NCBI GenBank assembly: GCA_037447655.1
Contig: JBBHKE010002491.1
Span: forward strand, 1-12,227
Origin: Zygnema cylindricum
Lineage: Eukaryota > Streptophyta > Zygnematophyceae > Zygnematales > Zygnemataceae
Reading direction: 5' to 3'
DNA length: 12,227 bases
Part shown: one piece after another, positions 1 through 8,200 of the stretch
How the letters are laid out: each line of letters begins with the position of its first letter
Position numbering within the stretch: the first letter of the stretch is position 1
Made by a program: the position numbers and the translations under genes
Notes under the pieces: model-generated
Told to the model about the DNA's origin: nothing
Seen by the model: the letters and a program-made list of their open reading frames with translations, nothing else
Database searches by the model: none

Positions 1-204
1 AAGAATCCTAAAAACGATAAAATGTGGTGGGATGAATTTGAATGCTGCCCCGCCGAATTTAGCGTACCATTGTTACATATTCTGTGCATTATTAGTATGC
101 TGGCTATTTTGGAAGGAACCTATATCAACTGGGTGAATCTGCTATATCAACGAAAAAGGTTAAAACATTATATCTTACGACAGGCGATTTAATATAGTAC
201 AGTA

Positions 205-300
205 CACCATGAATCGTAATTAGCGTTATATATGCTAATTCTGTCGCCCCAAATTTTCACTCTATCACCCTAAATAGAGTACATAATTATAAATTATTCT
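205..300 (+). mobile_element. MITE C, left-end fragment
   Basis: CACCATGAATCGTAATTAGCG preceded by TA (203-204), then CGCCCCAAATTTT and CCCTAAATAGAGTAC, aligning to the left 90 bases of MITEs A and E. No matching right end was found downstream, so it looks truncated. The right boundary is approximate. Confidence 0.6.
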
Positions 301-1605
301 TTACATTATTTAAGATGCTTTTTGAATCAGTGTTAACAACTCTAATATAGTGTCGTTTTAAATAGTGTGGCGTACGGTCGATGTACGACCGTGCAAAATT
401 GTACTTTATTAACTAAAAAACTACAAAAAATGATTTAATACAGGCCGCTATCATGTAACTGCGTTTAAACAAACGCGTAGTGCAAACGTCATAATGACGT
501 GAACCTGTTCGTTTTGTCAGGTTCTGTACATGTACCTAATTTACAGTAAAGACATCAGCGCTGATAACTAGTACGAATATAAACTCAATTAAGAGTTATT
601 GATAAATTAGGGTGAAGTTCCATCATACGTTTATGTAATTGTACGGCAAACTCTACAGACCGGGTCGATTGACTCGATGTTCCATCACGTAGAGTATGTG
701 AGCCACGTGTTCTAAATTGAATGGCGCCACGCAAACTACGATCCGATAGTGAATATCTTTCCAGATTTCTACAAACCAAACTTAACACCAAATCTTGACT
801 TGCGTGCCATGCACTGCGTCGAAGTAATCATCACGACAAAACTTTATACTGCGAGGCATGATCTGCTACGCCAGCTCATTTTTTAGGGTTTCTGTTTTCG
901 AAAATAATGAAAGTGAGAGCAATAGTGTGACGAACAAAAGTTACCGAAAATAGTGTGATGAAGGAATGTTACGAAATTTCGTTTTCATTTTCGGTTGTTT
1001 TTTGGAAAGCGCGTGTCATGTGCAAATCTTAGGATTTTTCGTTGGTTTTCCATCATGACACCTTGCTTAATCGTCCAGCGTGTCACGATTTTCTTTTTCT
1101 GGGACAGTTACAGAAAAAAATGAAGCGAACTCCTCGCAGATTAACATCCGATGGCCAATATTACCTCCAAGACCTTCGGAGAGTATCGACAAGATTCTCT
1201 GTAATGTTGTTTTTCTTATAAAAACAAAATAGGCGGTACAATTTGAGTACGAGGAGAATCGCGTATTCGTAAACTACGCCACTTCTATGGCAGATGGAGC
1301 GTCACCCTTGATGGGAATTTGTTTTGAAAAAAAGATTGCAAATTAGAAACTCTGTTTATTACTCTAATTATTTCTTTACTCTAATTACAATATGTTGTGT
1401 AGTGTACATTGTATTTTTTTTGGCCACACGGAAATATGTAAAAACATACTTCGCCGGTTGTTAGACTTAAAATAATAAAGTCGAAGGTTCTCGCTGCCAT
1501 TTGATTCCATGCCTCCGACTCTTCCCTTGTCCGACAATGATACAAAGATGACTACACACAGTGTCGACATGAACAGGGATCGAACACGCATATATTTAAT
1601 GTGCA

Positions 1606-1821
1606 CACCGTGTATCACTATTAGTGTTAATGATTTTTTTGCCACTTAAGACATCTTTTCTCCGTATACGATTTTCAGATTATAGATCTGACGGTTGAAA
1701 TTGAAAGCAAACATTCTCATCTTTCGATTGGCGATTTCCATGTGAAAATCGGACAAGTGTGTACCAAAAAAATATGCTTTAAGTGGCAAAACAATATTCC
1801 CACTGATAGCGATTCACATGA
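1606..1821 (+). mobile_element. MITE D, diverged relative with long imperfect inverted repeat
   Basis: The left arm from CACCGTGTATCACTATTAGTG through TTTTGCCACTTAA (1606-1650) is the inverse of the right arm TTAAGTGGCAAAA...CACTGATAGCGATTCAC (1779-1817), with scattered mismatches. The terminal core resembles GTGAATCG(C/T)TATTAG of the other copies. No clean TA duplication remains. The interior differs from A, so it is a separate subfamily or an old copy. Confidence 0.6.
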
Positions 1822-2112
1822 TTTCACTTCCCAAGACATTGGTGCGACAATGGTTCAAATCGATGCTCACACCCTTATTTGATTTATGTAATAAGATCTC
1901 CTACCTCTCAAAAAATCCCAGTACTACAAACAATCCCAACCACACATTCCACACATTGGAAAATACACATCCACATTAGACAACACTCACATAAGGATAA
2001 ACTTTAAATTAGAAGAAGTTGTTGTCCACATAACATTAGCATAGTCTCTTGCCCTCGTGGCTAACCCTTCTTATTAAAGTGTTTTCCACTGCTCTCCACT
2101 TTTAATAATTCT

Positions 2113-2405
2113 ATCTCTTAACTACTAAAACACTATTTAGTTAGTAAGAGATTTCAATGCAAAAATGCCTTTTCTCCAATTTGGTATTAATCGCTCAGGA
2201 CCAAGATCAGTCGGAATTTCCACAAATTTTTCAAAGGAAAAGATGTCTACTCTCCTCTTACACTTCACTATTTATTCATCATCGCCCTGGACTAGCCAGG
2301 CCAGAGTCAACGCTCCGTTTTAACAGGCTTTTACCTGGGCCAATCATTAGTCAGCAAGGACTCAGACTGACCAATGCAAATACGTGCGAAATCTCTTACT
2401 AACTA
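2113..2405. repeat. Inverted-repeat unit with 18-bp perfect arms
   Basis: TAGTTAGTAAGAGATTTC at 2138-2155 is the exact inverse of 2388-2405. A third, imperfect inverse copy (ATCTCTTAACTACTAAA, 2113-2129) lies directly upstream, so 2113-2152 also forms a hairpin. The interior (2156-2387) has an 81-codon open frame without recognisable similarity. It is probably a MITE or the remains of one. No clear target duplication was found, so the class is unknown. Confidence 0.55.
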
Positions 2406-2475
2406 CTTAGCACTTTACTAACCAATCAAACGTTACGTTTCACTACGTAACATTGCGCGCCAAACGAAACGCGAC

Positions 2476-2493
2476 TTCGCACGATCGTGCGAA
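2476..2493. repeat. 18-bp perfect palindrome
   Basis: TTCGCACGATCGTGCGAA, self-complementary over its whole length. It lies in a stretch rich in TTTCG/CGAAA and CGTAC words. Confidence 0.8.
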
Positions 2494-2542
2494 CAAATTT
2501 CGCACGCGAAACTTCCTATGAAATTCCCTTAAGTGAAAGTGA

Positions 2543-2570
2543 CGTTTCGTACAAAAATTCGTACGAAACG
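2543..2570. repeat. Hairpin with 10-bp stem
   Basis: CGTTTCGTAC (2543-2552), an 8-base A-rich loop, and GTACGAAACG (2561-2570). A perfect stem. Confidence 0.75.
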
Positions 2571-2868
2571 AACTACCGTGCATACTAAACGTTTCATTAG
2601 AACTTTATGAAACGTACACGCGTAATTTTCGGTACTAATTTGACCCTTAACCCGTTTCGATGACACCCACTTGTTATTTAGACCCCACGCTGTCACCTAA
2701 ATACACCCATCGCTATAACTTTTAAAATATAACTCCAAATAGCGAAATTCTTTCGCGGACGTCTACCAAATTTAGTACTCTATAATCATAACACCTAAAT
2801 ACCCCTTTATAAACAATTTTGATCCGCTATTACCGTTACAACTTATTTAATTATTTTACATTTAAACT

Positions 2869-2876
2869 CAAATTAG
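2869..2876. repeat. hAT target-site duplication, left copy
   Basis: CAAATTAG, identical to 3749-3756 on the other side of the element. Confidence 0.9.
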
Positions 2877-3748
2877 TAGTGTTGTGTATCGGTAAGCATT
2901 TACCGATAACCGATTTGGACAATTTTTCGGGTTCCCGATTATCGATATATTGGTTCGATGTATCGCTATCGGTCTTATCGCCGATAAATAACCGATAATA
3001 TTGGGTACTTATCGGCGATAACAGCGATAACGATAACTATCGGCGATAAATGCACGGTCCGTACAGATAAATGTACGGCATGTACACTCAGCTGTATGTT
3101 TTATTCCCCGGACACGTAGAAAGTACAGTAGCCGCCATGACGTTTGTAAGGTTTTGGTACGGATTCAATATAAATGATGTACCTTTCACATGCGACGCCA
3201 TGGCTTTGTCCCTTTATTCCTTGGGATCCACTGGACACCTGCCACGTGTCAACCTGTCAACTTTTTTGGCGTAAGCTGCCAAAAGAACCATTTAGGGATG
3301 CCAACGCTCACATTGGCCGTCCGCTCGTACATTTTAATTCCAAGTCGTTCGTTCGATTCCTGCGGCGCGCAGAATATTGTTTTGCGTCCGTTGTACTTTG
3401 TGTCTGCCGTCCTTTTTCCGTTCCATGTTCACCAGTTTTTCTGTAAATTCCGTACGTCGCCGTAAAAATATTTTGTTCAATTAACCGGCCAACGTTTTCT
3501 GTGCTGCGTTGTCCGTAATAATTTTCAATTAAAAAGTTACGGAACAGATTCGTAGACGTGGCATGCCACTCTATTTAATGTAAATAGTATAATATAGTAT
3601 TTAATAAGGTAATATAGTATGCGCACTATATATTTTTATAGTTATCGCCGATATGGAATTTGTTGGTCTCGGACAGATATATCGGTACCTCTGACCATTC
3701 GATTACCGATAACCACCGCGATAAGTTTTTTACCGATACACAACACTA
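2877..3748. mobile_element. Non-autonomous hAT transposon, 872 bp
   Basis: Perfect 19-bp terminal inverted repeat TAGTGTTGTGTATCGGTAA (2877-2895, inverse at 3730-3748), bounded by a perfect 8-bp direct duplication CAAATTAG (2869-2876 and 3749-3756). Eight-base duplications and short TIRs define the hAT superfamily. The subterminal regions carry many TATCGGCGATAA-like motifs in both orientations, about 2889-3049 at the left and 3640-3731 at the right, as expected of hAT transposase binding sites. The interior (about 3060-3620) has overlapping short open frames but no transposase domain, so it would need a transposase from elsewhere. The intact TIRs and target duplication suggest fairly recent insertion. 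Confidence 0.92.
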
Positions 3749-3756
3749 CAAATTAG
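3749..3756. repeat. hAT target-site duplication, right copy
   Basis: CAAATTAG, identical to 2869-2876. The pair fixes the element ends to the base. Confidence 0.9.
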
Positions 3757-3933
3757 GGTTTAGAGCAGATTTTTTGTTTGCTAGGTTCTATGGTTTTCAA
3801 ACGCATCCGTACCATAGTTGTTCACACCGTTTAGTGCGAACGATTCAATCGCGACGAATTATACGTGACGAACGCATTGAACGTTTTGAAAAAATCGTGA
3901 AAATAGTTAATGAATTTTAGTCCGTACTATTAC

Positions 3934-3966
3934 GTACATGTAAACAAAAATGAATTTTACATGTAC
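3934..3966. repeat. Hairpin with 11-bp stem
   Basis: GTACATGTAAA (3934-3944) and TTTACATGTAC (3956-3966), separated by 11 bases. Confidence 0.7.
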
Positions 3967-4058
3967 CGCAGTTTGTACATTTTCCCTACATTTTCCGTAT
4001 CCTTTTGTAATAGTACATACATTTTCGGTACAATTCCGTAGATTTCCGTAAAACTTTT

Positions 4059-4192
4059 GTTCAGTTTACCGGACAGAAAATACTACGAAGTGCAACGTAT
4101 CTTTTTGTCGAAGTTTACATTTACCGTACAGCTTTCATAAAATACCGTACAGTTGCCGTAAATTACCCGTTCAGTTTACCGGACAGAAAGTA
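4059..4192 (+). repeat. Direct repeats 110 bp apart
   Basis: GTTCAGTTTACCGGACAGAA, followed by A[AG]TAC, occurs at 4059-4082 and 4169-4192, each preceded by CCGTAAA-type sequence. A related copy, GTTCAATTAACCGGCC, is at 3475-3490 inside the hAT element. The surrounding DNA (3960-4190) is full of CCGTA words. Confidence 0.7.
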
Positions 4193-4582
4193 CATTGCGA
4201 TTTTTCAACAGTCACGAATTATACGTTTCAATCGGAAAAAAGGAAAAAATCGCACGATTTGAACAACAGCGATCCGTACTTACACTTTAGAGTTCGCACT
4301 TTTCATTCAGTGCGATTCTGCAACAATCAGGCAACCCCATTTCCCATTTACCACTTTACGTCCGCCAGGCCAACGGTTTTTTCTGTTTTTTAAACTTTAC
4401 GCGGTTTCCACATTTGCCCCACGAAGTCGCGAAGCTTCCGAGCACGCCCTTAAGCTCATAAATAATATATCGAATGAATTCTTTACAACGACTCGCCGTA
4501 AACATTCCAATATCTCGCGCAGTATCGAGCTCGATTTACGGCGGTCAACCCTACAAGACAATTTTTTTGACAGACCGATAAA

Positions 4583-4940
4583 CACGTGTCAAATAGAGCT
4601 TCATTGTCGGTGCCACTTAAAGTACGGAGCAGTGAGCGTACGGGTCAAGCAAACCCACCGCCCCACCTTCCCGACCTTCCGAGATAAAAAAGACAATTCT
4701 GTCGTCGTTTTTAAGTTTGCGAATATCACTCGAATACGGACGTATTCGCTCTCCCTTCGTCCCTTCTCCGATTCGTCCTCCGAAAATACTTGAGCGGCAG
4801 CTTTTGGACGTACACACATCGAATAACAAAACGACAACTACATCTGCCACGTGTCACGACTGCGACTGTGGAGCGAAACGTAGATCTCGAAGTGTACTTT
4901 CTGAAAATTCCTCCGCCTACATGTACCTCATCCACACGTG
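4583..4940. promoter_or_regulatory. Three G-box motifs upstream of the GH81 gene
   Basis: CACGTG at 4583-4588, 4848-4853 and 4935-4940, two of them within ACACGTG or CCACGTGTC contexts that resemble plant G-box/ABRE elements bound by bZIP or bHLH factors. They lie 280-640 bp before the proposed start codon. The assignment rests on motif and position only. The same hexamer occurs elsewhere in the window. Confidence 0.3.
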
Positions 4941-5200
4941 ACCGTACAAAGTACAGTGCCACAGTACATAAATGTACGGCCTCAGTCGTCCCATATATCC
5001 CACAGCAAGGAGCTCCCCTTCTATCTCCAAACGAAGTTCGACCTCCTTTGCAGCCTCCTCCTAGAGAGGGAAGCCCCCTGGGAAGGCCATTTTGAAGGCA
5101 GTTTTAACCGGAAATAGGTGCAAAAAAGACACCTTTTAACGCCACAACTTATTTCTCCTCCCTTTTTCAACATTCATTCAGCTCGGATTTGGTTTAACCC

Positions 5201-5208
5201 TATTTATA
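5201..5208 (+). promoter_or_regulatory. TATA-like motif just upstream of the proposed ATG
   Basis: TATTTATA, 14 bp before ATG 5222. If it were the TATA box, transcription would begin at or after that ATG, which argues against exon 1 starting there. It may be chance, or may indicate that the true start is different. Confidence 0.15.
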
Positions 5209-5221
5209 CCCAGTCGAAAAA

Positions 5222-5299
5222 ATGGCTAGCCCAGGATTTCCCAACGTTTCCTACACATCCGCTCCCCTACCCCCCCCTTTCCTAACCGCCAACTTCCGA
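5222..5299 (+). CDS. Candidate exon 1 of the GH81 gene (start codon)
   Basis: ATG at 5222 in the context AAAAATGGCT, coding for 26 residues up to a GTAATA donor at 5300. The phase (0) fits exon 2. The peptide has FP near its start and then an S/T, L-P-x-P spacing before the exon 2 PFPTS motif. This resembles the FP...LPxP...PLPTN pattern that I recall at the N-terminus of plant GH81 proteins. That resemblance is the only homology support, because the segment is proline-rich and low in information. An alternative is that the true start lies in an upstream exon and 5222 is internal or untranslated. A signal peptide would have to come from such an exon. Confidence 0.45.
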
Positions 5300-8200
5300 G
5301 TAATAACCGCCACCCACCTCTCGTACCTCCTTTTCTCCTTTTTCCACACAAATGCATTTCCTCCCCCCGTCCCTTCTCTAATCTTCCCCCTCTTTCCCCT
5401 CTCCCCCCTCTCCCCCCCCCCCCCCCTTTTCCCTCTCCCTCCCCCCCCCCTCCCCCCCCCCCCCCCCAGGCGCCCTTCCCCACCAGCGAGCCCTGGCAGA
5501 ACTTCGCCCTGAACGGCGGCGGCGCCCCGGAGCTCGTGCTTCCGTACATCGCTAGCGTCCAAAATGCAGGCCTGGCATTCGGACGGCCCAAGATCACAGC
5601 CACCGGACTGCTCGTGGCGCAGGTGGGGGGGAGGGAGGGGAGGGGAGGAGAAGAGGGACAGAGGAGGAAGAGGGATGATGTGTATACTTTTCTGTTACTG
5701 ACCCACAATTTCTCCTCCTCTTTCTTTCTCTCTCTCTCTTTCCCTCTCTCTCCAGGCTTTCTTTGCCGATCTTGTTCTTTCGGTTCTGGAGCCTCTCCCT
5801 GCGCGCCAGGTGTCCGCATACGACAAATTCTCTGTCACTGTCTCATGGGGCTCAAAGCTCTCGGCCATCCTGACACGTGGCAGTCCCTACCTCACTTTCC
5901 GCCTTCAACAGGCCACTCCTCGCCTCTCCACTCCCCACCAGATTCACTCTCTCTCCTCTAAACCCAACAAAACGGAACATTTCATAAAGCTCTCCAACGG
6001 CCAGGTCCCTCTCTCTCCCCTCCCCTCCCCTCCCCTCCCTCCCTCCCTCCCTCCCTCCCTCATTCCCTCGACACCCCCATTTTATTTGACCAACTCACCA
6101 ATCCTAATGCCCAAATTCCTTAAAACCTCCTCCAAACTATAGAATCTCATACACCCTCTCTGTCCCTCCCTCCCCCTCCCCCCCTCCCTCTCCCCCCCAT
6201 CCCCCCCCCTCCCTCCCTCTCCCCCTCTCTCTCCCCTCCCCAGTCTTGGGCGGTATTCTCCTCCTCCCCCCTGGCCCTCTCCCCCTCCCTGCGCGCCCTC
6301 TCCCTCTTCTCGGGCATCCTCCGCGTGGCTCTCGTGCCCCCTGGAAACGCCAAAGCCGGCGCCCTCCTGGCCCGGCACTGCTCCGTGTACCCCCTGGGGG
6401 GTGACGTGGCGGTGCAGCAGCTCGGCCTATCGTACCGCTGGCGGACGGGCAGCTGGGGCGGCCGCCCGCCCACCGACCTGCTCATGCTCACCACGCCAGG
6501 TGGGGGGGGGGGGGGGGGGGGGGGGAAGGGGGGGGGGGGGGAAGGGGGGGGGCGGGGGGGCAAGGGGGGGCAAGGGGGGCGGGGGGCCAAGGGGGGGCGG
6601 GGGGGCGGAAGGGGTACAGGGGGGGAGGCGCGTGTGGGTGCAGAGCGGCGGGTCGCCAGCTGACGCAAGGGGGGATGAGGTGGAGTTGCGGGGGTGGTTT
6701 TGGACTGTAGTGCGAGGTGGATTTGGAATGTAGTGCAAGGTCGTTTTTGGAATGTAGTGCGAGGTGGTTTTGGAATGTACACCGTGAATCGTTGTTAGCC
6801 TTATGTACGCTATATCGGCACCCCAAAATTCTGACATTGATACCTTAAATAGAATAAAGTACACTGTTTAAGGACGTGGACCGTAATCTGCCACGTCTCC
6901 TGGCACTAAATTAGAATGAATGACACTAATTAATACTCTACACTAATAATTTCTGTAGTCTAGTAACGATTCACGGTGTAGTGCTGCTGCGTGGTTTTGG
7001 AGTGTGCAAGCGCGAATCGCTATTAGCGTTAATCGCGCTCATTCGGCGCCCCTAAATTGTTACCCAAATTCTTAAATAGAGTGATTAAAAAAACCCAAAA
7101 AAACAAATTAGAGTGATTGATTTCCTTTGAAAATCCCCAAATTCCCAATTAGCGTAAATCACAGTTCTTGTTCTTGAACACTAAATATTTGTTAACGCTA
7201 ATAGCGACTCGCGGTGTAGTGCCACGTGGTCTTGGAATGTATCGGTGCGTGGTTTCGGAGACTATGGTAGGGCGGTACGGCGGTTTTTGTTTGAACCCTA
7301 GCGCTATTGTTCAATTTTTGGCTGTCCGATCTTGCACGTGAGATCATTGTTTTGTCGTCTTGTGGACTGTGTGAAAGGATCTGCTCCCTATTTTTTGAAT
7401 ATAATCCGTACGGCAAATGATTGGGACTGTGGTTTTGGAATGTAGGTGCTACAGTACAGTAGTTTGGGACGGTTCAAGTTTTGTTTTACTTGTGTCGGTA
7501 TTTTGTTTTCTGGCGTTCGTATGGAATGTCATGGTATTTCTGGTTTGCTGACGTGGAGATTGGCGATTGAGGAGATTTGACGTGGCAGTTTGCAGTAACG
7601 TCTAATTTTGTATAGCCACGGTGTGTGCACAAACGAAGAGCATTTTACTGTTTTAGGACAATCTCTGTGGATCCGTACATGATCTGGGATTGCGAAGCCA
7701 CTCCTTATCTGACTTGAAGTTGTGGGCATTCGTTCGGTTGGCACGCTTCAGCGCACCGAGCCGCGTTGCAAGGTACGGGATACAGTACGGAGGCGGCTTC
7801 GTTGTCGTACGACACGTTGGACGGATCTGCAGTAGGGCGCGTCGACTCGAGGTGGCAGCTGGTCTTGGGAGGGCGGACCGCGGAGTGGAATTCTCGTAAG
7901 GGCTTCAGGAATGCAAAAGACAAAGAAGTCGTACGGTCAGCCCTAGTGAAGGTATGGTACTAATTAAGAAATTAACTATGTATCTGCAGTTTGAATGTAC
8001 GGCTTTGTACTATTGAAGGCTCACGGCTCATACGCTCAAAATGAGCGAATATCCATGCATAATGAAGGATATCCATTTTCCAAGCAATATCCGCACGGAA
8101 TTCCCACTAACAACTGAAGTTTCGCACGATTGGCTGATTAAATGTTCGCACTTTTCGAACATAGGCAAGGAGTATGCGATGAAGCATGGGGGCGTCAGAA

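Larger units (their letters stand above)
1..2112. other. AT-rich intergenic region
   Basis: Apart from MITE C (205-300), MITE D (1606-1821) and a small hairpin at 374-392 (ACGGTCG stem), I see no gene. Short open frames at 1-192 (+) and 585-827 (-) lack recognisable similarity. Confidence 0.6.
3757..5221. other. Intergenic region upstream of the GH81 gene
   Basis: 3757-4200 is rich in CCGTA and GTAC words and contains the direct repeats and hairpin listed separately. 4200-5221 holds the G-boxes and otherwise no recognised feature. Overlapping short frames on both strands at 4600-5095 have no family resemblance. An upstream non-coding or short coding exon of the gene could be hidden here. Confidence 0.55.
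6500..7751 (+). other. Intron 4, G-tract followed by tandem repeat and two MITEs
   Basis: 1252 bp. It opens with GT and then 24 G's (6502-6525). G-rich sequence broken by A and C continues to about 6635. Next come a 23-bp tandem repeat (6693-6779), MITE A (6780-6978), a further repeat unit, MITE E (about 7007-7216), and scattered repeat units to about 7445. The rest (7446-7751) shows no recognisable feature apart from the acceptor. Frame continuity from exon 4 to exon 5 supports removal of the whole stretch as one intron. Confidence 0.78.

Noticed and set aside
1-192. Frame open from the left edge to TAA at 190-192, with an ATG at 22 (MWWDEFECC...)
   Set aside because: About 63 codons open in one of six frames is not unusual here, and no family similarity or splice context was recognised. 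It could be the end of an exon, but I cannot support it.
361-400. Possible CRISPR-like or phage-type repeats
   Set aside because: Only a single small hairpin is present. The window is eukaryotic and contains no regularly spaced repeat array.
585-827. Minus-strand open frame of about 80 codons, including SVEFAVQLHKRMMELHPNLS
   Set aside because: The peptide looks somewhat protein-like, but no domain is recognised, there is no ATG in the frame, and no splice or promoter evidence was found.
1385-1645. Minus-strand 86-codon frame
   Set aside because: It overlaps the left arm of MITE D and has no recognisable similarity.
3340-3370. GTTCGATTCC, resembling a tRNA B-box
   Set aside because: No T-stem pairing, no matching A-box and no acceptor stem could be built around it.
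3071-3465. Three overlapping open frames inside the hAT element
   Set aside because: Different frames over the same bases, none with transposase motifs. Probably chance.
3660-3920. 86-codon frame crossing the right end of the hAT element
   Set aside because: It runs across the TIR and target duplication, so it is not an old gene. No similarity was recognised.
4601-5095. Overlapping open frames on both strands upstream of the gene
   Set aside because: Mutually overlapping, with no family motifs. At most an upstream untranslated region.
5226-6864. Long proline- or glycine-rich frames on both strands
   Set aside because: Translations of C/T and G/A tracts and antisense shadows of the GH81 exons.
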